A stretch of DNA of 64,000 nt from Turritopsis dohrnii (GCA_027922465.2 BQMF02000586.1:168918-232917); one strand, 5' to 3'. Positions 21,779-34,582 are shown, numbered from the stretch's first letter. Notes: generated from the sequence alone by a model not told the origin. Numbers and translations are program-made.

Positions 21779-23372
21779 TTTAAATTTGAACGACGAAGTC
21801 ACCGAAGAACACATTGAAAGTGACGTTGATATCACTAGTGAGCATGACACTTCCTTTCATCTCAGTCAGGCAGAAGAAAGTGACGAAAGAGACAATGAAA
21901 TTGACACTAACTGTGATGCCATCATTTATGCCTGATAATCCGTCAATTTATTTGGTTTTTTGGACATCTCATCATGAGTTGTTAAACATTTGCTTTCGTT
22001 GCAAAGCTCCAGCCATCATCACAAACGTTCGGCAGCAAGGTGTCATGATAAAAAGTTCACTTCGTTGCATTAACCACCACTTATCTTTTTGGCGTTCAAC
22101 ACCTCTTATCAATAGAATGTCTAAAGGAAATTTGACAATTTCTGCTGCTCTTCTTTACTCGGGTAACGCGTTTTCCAGAATTCAAGAGATGCTGAAGATT
22201 TGCGGAGTTGGATTTATTAGTCGGACGTGTTATCATGAAATTAAAAAGAAGATCCTTTTTCCGGTTGTCAACCATATTTATTCTACCAACCGCAAAAAAC
22301 GGCTTCATAATAGCAATAGTGAAGACGGATTGGATTTGGTTGGAGACGGGAGATGTGATTCGCGTGGCTTCAATGCAAAATATGGCACATACACCGTCAT
22401 GGACGTGAGTACTAATGCAATACTCGATTTCTCTGTAGTCAATGTCGGAACAGTTGCTAGCTCATCGCACATGGAAAAGCAAGGTCTTTTGGATTGCTTT
22501 AATTCGCTTGAAAGGGAAAACATGAAATTAAAAGGACTTACTACAGATAGACACGTCCAAATAAAAGCTTACATGAAAAAAAACCGCTCTGATATCAGAC
22601 ATCAGTTTGATGTATGGCACGTCGGTAAAAATATTAAGAAAAAACTTATAAAACTTGCAAGTAAAAAAGATTGTGGATCTTTGAGAAGCTGGATAAGCTC
22701 TATAATAAACCACTTTTGGTGGAGTTGTGCTAGCTGCGAAGGAGATCCCGTTCTTCTTACAGAAAAGTGGTTGAGCTTGCTTTACCAATTCATCAACAGG
22801 CACACCTAGTAAGATGCTATCAAATATAAAAGTTGCGGACACTCTAGGTTGTCAAAGGGAGATCGGCGACAGAAGTTATGGCTTATTAAAGGATCACCGG
22901 CATATGTATCCTTAGAAAGTGTTGTGAAGAAAAAACATCTTCTTAGGGATCTGGGTTATCTCATTGACTTCAAACATACAGGCAAATTTGAGGTGCATCA
23001 TTCATTGTATAACAAGTTTTGTCCAAAAGACTACATTTTAGTTCGAACGGCATGGTTACACGGAGCCAACTCGCAGTCATGGACTACAATTGTGCAGTAA
23101 ACTGCCAGCAAGCCATGACAAAAGAAAGTCAACTTCGTTTAAAGCAGAGCTTCTATAAAGTGACACAATCTTGGGTTGTCAAAAGCATCTCAGAAAAAAA
23201 AGATAAGAAATATTTACTGGAACTTATGAACGAAACATTAAAATGCAAATGGCATACTATTTTTCACGAGCTCCCAAGACTACCTGACAACGTACCGAGA
23301 TATTTATCTTCAAAAGAAAAACGGAATAAAGAGGAAGCAATACAAAACAAACGCACACGATTGTCTATGTAA
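21779..23372 (+). pseudogene. Kolobok transposase, DDE catalytic region
   Basis: The main frame (about 21930-22809) contains LVGDGRCDSRGFNAKYGTY with the first catalytic aspartate, LKGLTTDRHVQIKAYM with the second, and HQFDVWHVGKNIKKKL downstream. TAG TAA at 22807-22812 stops it, but the same frame continues to about 23030, where a shift leads into 23019-23372 (LAVMDYNCAVNCQQAMTK, then LKCKWHTIFHELPRLP). These blocks and their order match Kolobok transposases. It is clearly inactive. Confidence 0.8.
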
Positions 23373-23539
23373 ATAGTTGTAAATATGAATTTAATAACGT
23401 TTTTTTTTAGTTTCCGTATTATTAATATTACTTACGAATTTTTACAATGAGGACAAACATTTATTTGAAAAATTTACACCTTTATCAATATGTGTCCTCA
23501 ACGAGAACTGGTTCTACTGAACGCTGTTGCTCTTCCGTT

Positions 23540-24483
23540 TTACTTTCCATGAACGGCACATAAATCCCATTTTTCTCTGGGAAGGTGTTCCTTATCGCCC
23601 ATCAAGCACATGATGGAATAACTTTTACGTATCCCTTTACCAAGTCTATTGTGTATCCACCAGGTGTATTGTTTATATGCTGCAAATTTCAATGTTCTAA
23701 AGCAATAACATTTTCATATTCATAATTTAGATGAAGGGAGATGATTATTAAACAGAACTTTAATGCTTCTGTGATGGCAATACACGTTTCTCCTGAATAA
23801 AGATATGATTTTCAGTCTTACTAGGCATTTTATTTATTTGGTATTGTTTTACGTGGCTAGCCTCACTCAGTTGCTATTGCATCTGCTTTCCAGGAGCGGC
23901 CACGGCTTAGGTTGGACGCTTCGAAGTATTTGACACTCTCCTGAGTGACACAAACCCAACCAAGGGCCTTTGCTCTTTTGGATGACCTCCTGCAACACCC
24001 GATGTATCATCTACCCAATTTCCCTCACATGGAATGGGTCGACCCGGCGCTATGGCACATTCACTCGCGCATGGTGAATCGCCGCCAATGGGGTTGAACC
24101 CCGATCTCTCGCATGAATTACGAGAGTGATAACAACTATACTACGGCTATACTAGGCAGCTGTTCCTTCTAAAATCATTCTGATAAAGCGTATTTTTACC
24201 TTTAAACAAACAGTCTGGAATTTCATTAGTGTCTCCATAGCACAAACGTTCTGTGTAGGTATTCATTGGTTTGCAGAACTTTCCACAAAGACACCAATCA
24301 ACATTTCCTATACGTGAAACTTGCTGGTCCTCATCATTTCCGTTTTCTTCTTCATCACTACTACTGCTGATACTTCCGACTTCTCTCCATAGTTCAAAAT
24401 CAAATGGTTTGACTTTGCTTATATTAGGAATGTCGTCCAAAATTCATCATTTTCATCTGAAGAGCTATTTGTTTCAGCCATAC
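23540..24483 (-). pseudogene. Kolobok second ORF with P2X7-tail-like zinc domain, split by a SINE
   Basis: On the minus strand an acidic N-terminus begins at ATG 24481-24483 (MAETNSSSDENDE), shifts frame near 24445 and continues with WCLCGKFCKPMNTYTERLC. After the SINE the domain resumes at about 23690-23550 with WWIHNRLGKGIRKVIPSC and EKNGIYVPF. These are the two halves of the cysteine-rich domain found at the P2X7 receptor C-terminus and in many transposon-associated proteins. The domain binds metal; its role in transposition is unknown. Confidence 0.7.
23860..24155 (-). mobile_element. tRNA-derived SINE in the P2X7-like ORF
   Basis: On the minus strand the head has box A TAGTATAGTTGTTATC (24127-24142) and box B GGGTTCAACCCC (about 24089-24101). 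Between them a CTCTCG/CGAGAG stem surrounds a 9-nt loop, too large for a working tRNA. The body runs to about 23860. The insertion introduces a stop into the P2X7-like frame. Confidence 0.65.
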
Positions 24484-24652
24484 TTTTCACGTGTGAAACG
24501 ATGTTTAATAAACACTTTATTTTTGATAAAACTTTTTTTCTCTCAAACATGCTTTCTGCACTGAGTGACGTCACACGCTGAACAGATTAAAAATCTTATT
24601 TTTTTCAAAAGAAAGACATGACGAAAAAACGTTTTTTGAAAAAAATAAATGA

Positions 24653-24908
24653 ATAAGATTATTATATTTTGAAGTTGGAGTGACAAAAGAGTCAGAAAAG
24701 CACTCCGAACTTCATAATGTCAGAGGCAGCAAACGTCCTTTCGCTGTGCCAAAGAAAGCAGATGCAAAGTATATCCTCAGAAAAGGTGTTGAAAAACATA
24801 GTAACCATGATCAGTTCTTTTGTAGCGAAGAAGACTGGGTTTTACTGTATCCTGACCATAAGGAGGTAAAACATATACCAGGGTCAGAAGTTCCTTTCAC
24901 TGTGGAAG
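24653..24908 (+). pseudogene. Unknown gene, exon fragment A (interrupted by two transposons)
   Basis: An open frame without ATG (candidate acceptor before TTGGAGTGAC) encodes RGSKRPFAVPKKADAKYILR, then FCSEEDWVLLYPDHKE and GSEVPFTVE. At 24909 a transposon begins. After removing it with one GGAAG duplication, the frame continues at 27990, then, after removing the BEL/Pao element, at 34418. I do not recognise a function. It is likely a member of a repeated gene family rather than a single-copy host gene. Confidence 0.5.
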
Positions 24909-27900
24909 CAGGGGCGGATCTAGGATTTTTTTCTACCAGGTCCGAATCTTCAAAACAAAATAGTGAATGCCTAAACCTCGCCCCCCACCATGGTTGGGGG
25001 GCAAAGAAAATTTTCGAGTCTGAATCGCCTAAAAACGCTATTTCGTGCTATTTCGAGGGTAAAAAAACGAAGCGGAAACTTCAATTTCTTTCGAATAAAG
25101 ACAAACTACAAATCGTAATAACTTGGATATAGATGGTTCGATGTTGTCTTATTTTCATTTTCATATTTCCCTCTTTATGCAAATGAAGAAAGCAGAACAC
25201 TAGATTTCTCCACCACCAAACCTATAAAAGGAAATATCTTTGTAGAAATATAATGAACAATGGCATGGAAAACAGCACTGTTTCTGCCAATATCAGGCGT
25301 CATCAGCACAACTAGGTTAAAACAATAGTGTAATAACCAGTTGTGGACAGCACAATATTAAGATTGATATAATATTAACGCAACATTGACATTACACATA
25401 GCCACACTTAACAAATAAACAAGTCATGTCATCAGAGATGCTAATCATATTTGGCCTCTCACATTTAAATGTCAGTTTTCAATATTTTCTTCTCAATAAT
25501 TTTACATAAAATGAAAAGGAAAATCATGATCAATTCATACAGATGAACTCCAAAATGGGGTACACTGTTAGACATTGTAAATCTAATTCTCATTCTTCTA
25601 TTATCAAGTACAATTTGTTTCAATGTACAGTTTATGAATACACCATAACTAGTCTTTTCTAGCCAGAATTAAGTTGATAGTTTGTAATAAGAATTAAAAA
25701 AAGTAAAGTGGTGAAGTATTTGCCATATTATAAAGTTAAAAGTGTAAAATCTTTTTTAGCATAAGCTTTTCGGTAAAACCATCTTCAGTGCAAAATAATA
25801 TTATTTTGTAAAAGTAAAATATCCAAGGAAGCTTGCAAAAAATTTATGATGTGTAAGTATGAGATCAATTTGTATGATGCATATCCAATATGTATCCTAA
25901 GGCTAGGATACTTCCATTGAATGCTTACTTGTTTACCTGAGTTACTCTTAACAAAAATTACTAATTATAATGGTTGTGATTAATGAAGATGAAAGTTATC
26001 CGTGAACAACAAAATTTAACCTTCCAGAACAAACAATACACAAGGGAGACAAAAAGGTACATCCAAGGACAGCGAATAGGTAAAACTTGTGTTTTTGTAT
26101 TTGTTGAAGCAGTAACAAGCAAGAAGGCAATATCATCAGGTTTAGAGATGGAAGTACTTGAAGTAGCAATTATTATAGAAACAGTTATGTCAGTTGAAGA
26201 AATAATAATAATCATATTTGGTTTGAATTATGAAAAAGAGTAACTTCAAATTTTTCAGCAGAACTACTACAAAAACTGGAACATGAAGGTAATTTCAGGA
26301 TTACAAGTTTTTAATGAATAATGTTACCAGAAGCTTAAATGTTTTTTCTAACTGAGATCAAAAATTATTAATCTGATGATGACCTCTGGAAATATAATGA
26401 AATGAAATGAAATACCTTTTCAATGAATCTCAGAAAAAATATTTAAGCTTTACCTAGCATTATTGTCGTATGCCTGAAACAAAATGTTTACATGTTTCAT
26501 TTGTCTACCTAAATTTTGAATTTTATCCTATTACATAAATTTTTAGGGATACAAACACATATAACAAATAGAATTAAACAGAACAGGTTGTAATATTTCC
26601 CCCTGGTCTTAAGTGAAATACCATGAAGTGTATACAGCAGTATAATTTTCCCAGTTGGTGTAGTTAAAATTCTGGGAGTAAAAAGACTCTTCCATAGACA
26701 TCTACAGGAAAGAGCAGAAGAGACCCACAGTCAGGTACAACACCCTGTATTATTTCAGTTAATAATAGAAGAAAGTCTCCAATCTAACATTAAACCAACC
26801 CAATATATACAACATGCGTAATAAACAGCTTTTTACATGCAACAACTTTACATATATACATTCATGAAAAGGACAGTTATGATCGTTAACAGATAAAGAA
26901 CAGTCAAGAACAGTTCGACAACTTCTAAAAGGAACTATCTCACCTTGATGTTGTTGCTTTTCAGAAAAAACTTTACTCGAAACAGGATATGTAACGTATA
27001 GTGTGATGAATTAAGAAGTAACTCCAAGCACAATAAAATTCTCACATTATCAAATAAGTTGTCACCAACAAGAGCATCAGAAAAGTCAATTACATCCTGT
27101 GTTGTATCTGAACTGAAATAATAAACAACCAGCCATCTTTAATTTTAGAAATGAAAAGAAACCAAAAAATTCCTTATTAAAACAGATCAAAAATCAAATA
27201 TATCATACACAAAATCAAATTATTCTATTCAAATTAAACAAATCCTTTACCTTAGCCATCAACCTATGCTCAACTGGTAAAAATTTCGATGCACATTATT
27301 GTACATCAAAAAAGGACCTTGTTTAAACTGGCAAAGTTCGACAGATTTCCACAATCCTACATAATCAAAACATTGTGACTCATCTGTGCCGACAACTTTG
27401 TTATCAAATCTTCGTAAATCGCGAATATATAACAACCATTGCTATCAAACGCAGCTTTCACCTTTTCAAACCTACTTCACTGCAGAGGGCGATAAGCTTG
27501 ACCTATTTGCAAAAACTATAGTCTGGAAGACAAAGCACCAATCGGTCCAAAAACACACGGTCAAAAGTCACTTATCCAAAACTACAAGTGAAATTTTAAC
27601 CGAGGCTTGATAGGTCAATTGTTTAGCAATCTATTGTTCTCAGGATTTTAAACCAATGGAATGCGTTAAAATGCAGTGGCTTCGAAAACTCAAAGTGGGC
27701 AACATGGTCCTTAGCCTACTCGCTTATGTACGATTTCCAAAGTTTAATTCAGCCGGAAAAATCGTTTATTGATCTGAGACTATCGAAAAATGAGTGATCA
27801 AAAAGTATGGACTGTGTTTCATGACGTATCACTTCTCAAGGCTAATTCCCGTAAAGATTTGATCGGCACGGCGCGCACGGGTGCAACAGAGCTAAGAACT

Positions 27901-27984
27901 AAATTGCGCTCGTTTAAAATTTTTGATTTCATTTGATTTTACCAGGTCGGTTGACCAATCTGACCACCCTTGGATCCGCCCCTG
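24909..27984. mobile_element. TIR element of 3,076 bp with CAGGGGCGGATC ends
   Basis: The left end is CAGGGGCGGATCTAGGAT and the right end is the inverse of CAGGGGCGGATCCAAGG. GGAAG flanks both ends (24904-24908 and 27985-27989), giving a 5-bp target duplication. The CAGGGG start is hAT-like, though hAT usually makes 8 bp, so the superfamily is uncertain. The interior, 25140-27900, shows no transposase: the longest frames (25983-26243 +, 27386-27610 +) are not recognisable. I treat it as non-autonomous or gutted. Confidence 0.8.
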
Positions 27985-27989
27985 GGAAG

Positions 27990-28033
27990 GTTATAAAAAA
28001 TAATTGTGCAAACCCTACAGTAAGGTTGACCTT
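27990..28033 (+). pseudogene. Unknown gene, exon fragment B
   Basis: Forty-four bases between the two insertions. In the frame of fragment A they encode GYKK, a TAA stop, then LCKPYSKVDL. The stop is a nonsense mutation: the frame otherwise stays open through fragment C. Confidence 0.5.
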
Positions 28034-28250
28034 TGTCGCGGTTGTTTGTTGTGTCACGTAACCAAACGTAGAATGTAGCTGTGCTACATGACACGAATGA
28101 TCACAGTGAGAGAAGGTACAGCGTGCCGTAGACACGTCTTCGAAAACGTGCTGTGAGAGTATATATACCGTTTTGTTGCACAACATATTCCAGAGAAAAT
28201 ATAGTATTCATAGAGACAATTTGTCGTGGCGAAAACCCATATTCCCGACA
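28034..28250 (+). repeat. BEL/Pao 5' LTR
   Basis: 217 bp, bounded by TG and CA. A TATATATA box lies about 125 bp in, suitable as promoter. Near-identical to the 3' LTR. Confidence 0.92.
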
Positions 28251-28881
28251 AAGTGGCACCGCTGATGGGAGATTGTAGATAAAACAGCGATTTATCTGCA
28301 AGCTGTGTATTGTTATCAAGTCGTCGTATCGTAAGCAAAGAATTTTCTTAAAAGTACTAACTTCTAACTAATAATCAACTATCGAAAGCGGAAGAACTGT
28401 GGAAATTCAGTTGGTTATATATATTATTTTGGACGAACAAACTTTACGTTGTTTGCAACTTAAAATTTAAAATTTTCGAAGTTGCTACCATCTCTATTTA
28501 CAAGTGCAAACACGTCCTTCATAAACGCCGAGTCATTCATTTGAACTTTAAACTAATGAACTGAAAGATCGAACGATCAATCTTAGAGACGAATTGCGAT
28601 CAGAAGTGAATAAATAAAACGAATTGGCAGGTGTGCAGCGAACGTTATCAATAATAGAAGCACGTGAGCAGTTGACGATCAAAAAGAAAGTGAGCAGTGA
28701 ATATCAATACAGAAACACGTGAGCAGTGACTTTTAATAACAGAAGCAAGTGAGCAGCGACGATCTACGACTGGTTTGTCAAACATAAGAAAAAAGGTTAC
28801 CATGGCAACGTTAATGCAAGTTAATAAAGATATAAATACTATCTTCAAGATGCTTAATCTAACAGAAAGGCTATACCGAAA

Positions 28882-30311
28882 ATGCTAGCAAGAAGGAAGT
28901 TAAAGGAGTTAGAAAGAACGCTTAAAACAATTGAAGAACAACGGGAAGAAGCGCATCAGCTAAAAACGTCTGCTCAAATGATCATGTTCAGAGACGAAAA
29001 GGGAGAAGAGGAAGTTGATGCGTATGGTGAGCAGATAGATGAAAAACTCATAAGATCTGAAGAACTGTGCGACCAATTACAACAAGCCATAGAATCCATA
29101 AAGAAAGAAGAGAAACGCCGAGCATGTGCTGACCGAGAGAAGACAGAAAAAGAACAAAGAAAGCTTAAGTATGAAAAAGAGTTGGAATTAGAACAGATGA
29201 AATTGGAGATGAGAATGAAAATCGAAGGAAAATCAAGAGATGTGATCAGAGATCAAGAGATGAAGGTGAAATTACCAACGTTAATAATTTCAAGTTTGAA
29301 GCAAGTCACCTAGACTGGCAAAGATTTTGGGGGCAATTCGAATCTGAGATAGAAAAATCTACATTATCATCCGTTGCAAAATTTTCGTACTTGAAGGAAC
29401 TTTTGGAACCTAAAGCGAGAATAGCTATCGAAGGACTACCTTTTACATCCGAAGGATACGAGAGAGCAAAATCGATATTAAAAACAAGGTATGGTAAACC
29501 AAGTGAAGTAGCAAATGCTCATATACAAGCGATTATGAGCCTTCCCACAATCTACCAACCCAATTTGCAGAAGACCCACGAGCTTTACGAAAATTTAACC
29601 AATCATGTACAATCATTGGAAACCATGGGAAAGTTGAAGGAAATAAATGGATATGTTCGTCTTACACTGGACAAATTACCTTCAATACGTGCAGATCTGG
29701 TGAGATTAGATGATGATTGGCAAGAATGGACCTTTGGTCATTTATTAGAATCATTAAGAAAGTGGACAGAAAGAAATCCGTTATCGGTTCATGATCAAAG
29801 GAGACCACGCGACCTGAAGGCAGACAAACTGCTGCACATCAAAGAAAAGGAGTTTAAACCGAGAAAATGCATCTACTGTGATGAAGAAAATCACAAGGCA
29901 GCAGATTGTAAAAAAATAATCAAGTTGGAGGAAAGAAGAAAGATCGTGAGTGACAAGAAGCTATGCTTTAACTGCACTGGTAGTGGACATAGAGCTGTAA
30001 ATTGTCCTAGTCGAAGTAAATGCCAACATTGCAAGAGTAAACACCATACATCTATATGCGATAAAGTCACTCAAACACAGTCGTTAGCCACTAAACAAGA
30101 TCCTGTTATATATCCTACTGTTATGGTCATAGTAAATGGCGTTAAGTGCCGCGCTCTACTGGATACTGGAGCAGGGAGTTCCTATGCGTCAACTGCCTTA
30201 ATCGAGCGGCTGAATATGAAACCAACAAAAACCGAAATCAAGCGGATAGAGATGATGCTTCATACCGTGACGAAGAACATAGAGATCTTTAACATTAAAA
30301 TATCAAGCTGA
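28882..30311 (+). pseudogene. BEL/Pao gag and aspartic protease region
   Basis: The first frame (28882-29313) is a charged coiled-coil-like gag N-terminus. After a frameshift near 29280 the capsid-like DUF1759 region follows (WQRFWGQFESEIEKS, ILKTRYGKPSEV). Then come zinc knuckles CIYCDEENHKAADC and CFNCTGSGHRAVNC and a third C..C..H..C, and the protease box RALLDTGAGSSY. The frame ends at TGA 30309-30311 where an intact polyprotein would go on. Confidence 0.85.
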
Positions 30312-31989
30312 GATGGGAACTTTGTCATCAGTACCAATGTGAGTAAGATTGAAAAACCAACCCTGCTGTCAATACCAAATCCGAAGTATGCTGATCTTCA
30401 GAAGCAGTGGCAGCACTTGAAGGATTTGAAAATGGAAGACAATGATCTGAAAGAAGAGCTACCAATTCATTTGATCCTTGGTGCTTCGGAATACGCTAGA
30501 ATCAAAACGAGAACTCCACCTAGAATAGGAAGATCAGGTGAGCCGGTAGCCGAGCTGACAAAACTAGGCTGGACGATAATCTCTCCAGGAAGAGAAACTG
30601 ATCTGTCCAATCTGTATTGGACGAGAAGTTCGCGTGAAGATTATGAACGTCTTTGTGCCTTAGATGTTCTTGGATTAGAAGAAAGTAACGAAATTATGAT
30701 ACATCTTGAAGTTTACCAGAAGTTTAAGAACCAACTTCGTAAATCACCGGAAGGTTGGTATGAAACTGGTCTCTTATGGAAAACGGAAGGCTTGCCAGAA
30801 ACAAACGAAACAGAGAGTCTGGGAAGGCTTAACAATCTCGTGAAGAAGCTGAAAAGAAACCCTTATTTTATTGAAGCAGTACCAAGAAATCATGATGACT
30901 CAACTGAAAAAAGGAATCATAGAAAAGGCTCCAAGCAAGTCGGTGACAGGAAAAGTGTTTTACCTTCCACATCGACCAGTGGTTCGAGAACATGCAGAGA
31001 CAACCAAAGTGAGAATCGTATATGACGCCTCTGCAAGACCAACGGATTCCAGCCCATCATTGAACGATTGCCTGGAGACCGGCCCTCCATTGCAAAAACT
31101 GCCATGGGATATCATTGTCAGGAACAGATTCAAGACAGTCTGTCTATGTGGAGACATAAAACAAGCCTTTTTGCAGATTCGAATTAAAGAAGAAGATAGA
31201 GACAGTCTTAGATTTCACTGGGCGTTTGATTACCTGACAAGCAACATTGAAACATGGAGATTCACACGTGCAATATTTGGTATGGGACAATCACCATTCC
31301 TCCTCAATGGAACGATAAGTATCCACCTCGATGAGTTTAAGGAGCAGCATGAAGAAAAAAGGAAAATCATAGAAGAAATAGAAGACGACCTTTATGTTGA
31401 CGACCTCATCTCGGGAGGTGAGAACGTGAGCGAAGTTACTGGAATTAAAGAAGTTGCCAAAATTGCCTTTGCTGATGCCGGTTTTGTACTTCATAAATGG
31501 CATTCGAACAAAAGAGAGTTAGAAGACAACGTACCACTTGTATCTACTGCAGAACAGACCTATGCAAAGCAAACCCTTGGAGTGCTAGGAAACGAATCAA
31601 AGATTCTTGGTTTGACCTGGAACAAAGAAAAGGACACGATAGCTGTCGTACTACCAGATATGGAAGTTGAAAAGACAAATAGAGGCATATTGAAAACGTT
31701 AGCGTCCATCTATGACCCGATTGGTTTTGCTTCACCTACTTGGTTGGTAAACTCATCTACCGAGAAGTCTGTGAACAGAAGTTCAACTGGGATCAACCGA
31801 TATCTGAAGAGTTATCTCGAAAATGGAAACGCTGGATCGATTCACTTCCAGCTAAGGTTGAGCTGCCAAGGACACTCGCCAAGTTCGAGGAGCCCATCAA
31901 TAAAATTGAGCTACACGTGTTTGGTGACGCAAGCATTAATGGAGTATCGGCAGCTTTGTATGTATTGGTTAATCAGAATTCTGGAATAA
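30312..31989 (+). pseudogene. BEL/Pao reverse transcriptase
   Basis: 30339-31025 carries the protease-RT linker (HLILGASEYARI, GEPVAELTKLGW). A frame switch near 30900 leads to 30871-31989 with KVRIVYDASARP, VCLCGDIKQAFLQIRI, IFGMGQSPFLLNGTI and DDLYVDDLISGG: the RT motifs with the YVDD catalytic box, and LASIYDPIGFASP after it. Another switch near 31740 leads into RNase H. Confidence 0.88.
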
Positions 31990-34010
31990 CTCAAGTTTTG
32001 GTCACGTCTAAAAGTCGTCTAGCAAAGTCAGGATGCACCATGCCTCGTTTAGAGCTTATTGCCACTCACATGGCGGCAAATCTTTTGGAAAATGTGAGGT
32101 TCGCGTTAAAAAGATATCCTGTAGTTGAGTGCACCGGATGGACTGACAGTACCGTTGTGTTACATTGGGTGAGAGGAAGTGGATCATACAGAGCATTTGT
32201 GAGCGACCGAGTCGCAAAAATTAAGGAGAAAGATTACATAACATGGAGACATGTACCAACAAAACAGAATCCAGCTGATCTTGGAAGCCGAGGATGCCCA
32301 ATTGCGAAGCTAGATAGTTTATGGTGGGAAGGTCCATCGTGGCTGTCGAATAAGGAGAACTGGTCTATTGATATCAAGACAGAGCCGTCATTTGAGTCCG
32401 ATTCAGAAGCCAAGAAACTCAAGGAAGTGCTTGCTGTAACAACTAACAAGATGGAAGATCGTATTCTTCAGCTACTTTTGGCAAAGTACGAGTATTGGAA
32501 AGTATTGAGAATATGTTCTTGGATGTTCCGCTTCATTGATAACTGCCGTAAGGGAGGTATAAGTGGTCCATTAACAAACGAAGAGATAAATCGAAGTAAG
32601 CACTCATTGATCCTCATAACTCAAGAAGAATTCGAAACATCAGATGAATTCATAGAAGACAAGCTTCGTTTAAATTTGCAGAAAAATGCCGAAGGAATTT
32701 TTGAATGTAGAGGAAGAATACAAGGCCACTACCCTGTATATATTCCGACAAAGTCTGAATTAGCTGAAAAGATTGTCGAGAATGCGCACAAGAGAACGCT
32801 CCATGGGGGAGTATCACTTACCATGGCGGAGGTCAGACGAACATTTTGGATACCCAGGTTAAGACAAATGGCCAAGAAAATCAGACACAGATGTAATGGG
32901 TGCAAAAGACATCACGCTATTGCATATGCAGAGCCTCCACCTGGGTTACTTCCATCAGATAGAGTGAATGGAACAAGAGCCTTTGAAGTCTTAGGAGTAG
33001 ATTATGCCGGTCCAATCGTGTACCAAATGAAATGCAATAAAGAAGGAAAGGCTTATATTCTACTTTTCTCTTGCAGCCTTTGTAGAGCAATTCATCTCGA
33101 GCTGTTACCTAATCAGACAACTGAAGGTTTTATTCGAAGTTTGAAGCGTTTCATAGCCCGTAGAGGACGACCTAAGAAAATATACTCGGATAATGCAAAG
33201 ACATTCAAGTCTGCCGCAACATGGCTATACAAGATTATGACAAGTGAGAGATTTAACGACTACCTTGCAAGAAAAGACATCAAGTGGCAGTTCAATCTTA
33301 GTCGTGCTCCTTGGTGGGGTGGGCAATTTGAGCGTTCGGTTGGTCTTGTTAAACAGGCGATGTATAAGGCTATCGGAAGAACCTCCCTAACATTTAGCGA
33401 GTTGGAAGACGTTTTACTTGATGTTGAACAAACTCTTAATAACAGACCTTTGTCTTACGTTGAAGATGATATCCAACATGAGCTCCTTACACCTAATAGC
33501 TTGATCTTTGGGCAACCGAACAATCGAGTCCCAACTGAAGAAGATAAGCATGATATCGAGAATGGAGATCTACGCAAGAGGTTTAAGTTTATTCAAAAGT
33601 GTAAAGAAGCGACATGGCAGAGATGGTCTCAGGAGTATGTACGAGCACTTCGAGAAAGACATAATTTGGAGCACAGGATAAAGAGAGCGAAACCAAAAGT
33701 GGGGGAGGTCGTAATGATTAAGGGAGACAGTAAAAACAGAGGTAAATGGGCCATTGGTGTTGTGACAAATACCTATGCTGGTAAAGATGGAGTTATCCGA
33801 GCAGTCGAACTACGCACTGGTAAGAGCATCTTGGAGCGAGCAGTGCAACATCTTTACCCATTGGAACTTTCATGTGACATGGGAAAGACCAACATGAATC
33901 CACCGCTGATCTTGAATGCTGAAGCTAACCAGTTTCGACCGAAACGAAATGCATCTGCTATAGCGAAGGTTCAGATCGAGAACCAAGCTGAATTCATGAT
34001 GAATCAGTAA
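31740..34010 (+). pseudogene. BEL/Pao RNase H and integrase
   Basis: A 756-codon frame. RNase H: LHVFGDASINGVSAALY, MPRLELIATHMAA, GWTDSTVVLHW. The integrase zinc-binding H2C2 segment is HKRTLHGGVSLTMAEVRR then CNGCKRHH. The catalytic core has VLGVDYAGPI, IYSDNAKTFKSA and APWWGGQFERSVGLVKQAMY (the D, D and E residues), then LNNRPLSYV. This is the standard BEL/Pao C-terminus. It ends at TAA 34008 shortly before the 3' LTR. Confidence 0.9.
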
Positions 34011-34196
34011 AATACTACCATACGAAATTCATCCTTTGTTTATTTGCTAACAATAACAATCTCTTACTGTTTAAGAGTTCTTCGATACTTTAGGCCGTTG
34101 TTTTAATTATTATTCACTTGGTCGTGTAGCTAGCTGCTTTATTTTTATGTATTTATGTTCATATTTGATGCATGTTGTCATCAAATAGGGGGAGTG

Positions 34197-34413
34197 TGTC
34201 GCGGTTGTTTGTTGTGTTACGTGGCCAAACGTAGAATGTAGCTGTGCTACATGACACGAATGATCACAGTGAGAGAAGGTACAGCGTGCCGTAGACACGT
34301 CTTCGAAAACGTGCTGTGAGAGTATATATACTGTTTTGTTGTACAACATATTCCAGAGAAAATATAGTATTCATAGAGAAAATTTGTCGTGGCGAAAACC
34401 CATATTCCCGACA
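34197..34413 (+). repeat. BEL/Pao 3' LTR
   Basis: 217 bp copy of the 5' LTR, followed by the CCTT target duplication. Confidence 0.92.
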
Positions 34414-34417
34414 CCTT

Positions 34418-34582
34418 TTTCTTTGTTTGAGAACACATTTTGATTATGTTAAAATAGAATATCTGAAAGAACAGCTTCTTAAACCACTAGATGACTTAGG
34501 AAACCTTTCAAGTAATGACAGTTTGGAAGACTCTAAACTTTATGAAGGACTTGATTATGTTTTTAGCCAGATGACTTTTTGA
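34418..34582 (+). pseudogene. Unknown gene, exon fragment C with stop codon
   Basis: In frame with fragment B after excision, this piece encodes FLCLRTHFDYVKIEYLKEQL and then an acidic tail ending DYVFSQMTF and TGA (34580-34582). The exact frame continuity across both insertions is strong evidence that A, B and C were one exon. Confidence 0.5.

Larger units (their letters stand above)
20727..24590. mobile_element. Decayed Kolobok-type DNA transposon (THAP-DDE transposase plus P2X7-like ORF)
   Basis: Two convergent genes are present: a THAP-containing transposase on + and a P2X7-tail-like gene on -. This pairing is known for Kolobok elements. Candidate ends are TTAA tetranucleotides at 20727-20730 and 24587-24590, the Kolobok target site, followed inside by weakly similar sequence and by a shared TGACGTCAC...GTGCAGAAA block in inverted orientation (about 20757-20786 and 24549-24575). 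The borders remain tentative. The element is disrupted by frameshifts, stops and a SINE. Confidence 0.7.
28034..34413 (+). mobile_element. BEL/Pao LTR retrotransposon, near complete, with frameshifts
   Basis: Two 217-bp LTRs flank it (28034-28250 and 34197-34413), both TGTCGCGG...CCCGACA, differing at only a handful of positions, so insertion is fairly recent. CCTT lies outside both ends as a target duplication. A polypurine stretch (ATAGGGGGAG) precedes the 3' LTR and a primer-binding-site candidate (GTGGCACC) follows the 5' LTR. Gag, protease, RT, RNase H and integrase follow in BEL order. Frameshifts near 29280, 30300, 30900 and 31740-31990 break the polyprotein. Confidence 0.92.

Noticed and set aside
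24909..25132. Second half of the 24680-25132 open frame as one protein
   Set aside because: From 24909 on it reads into the TIR element, so that part is an accidental fusion.
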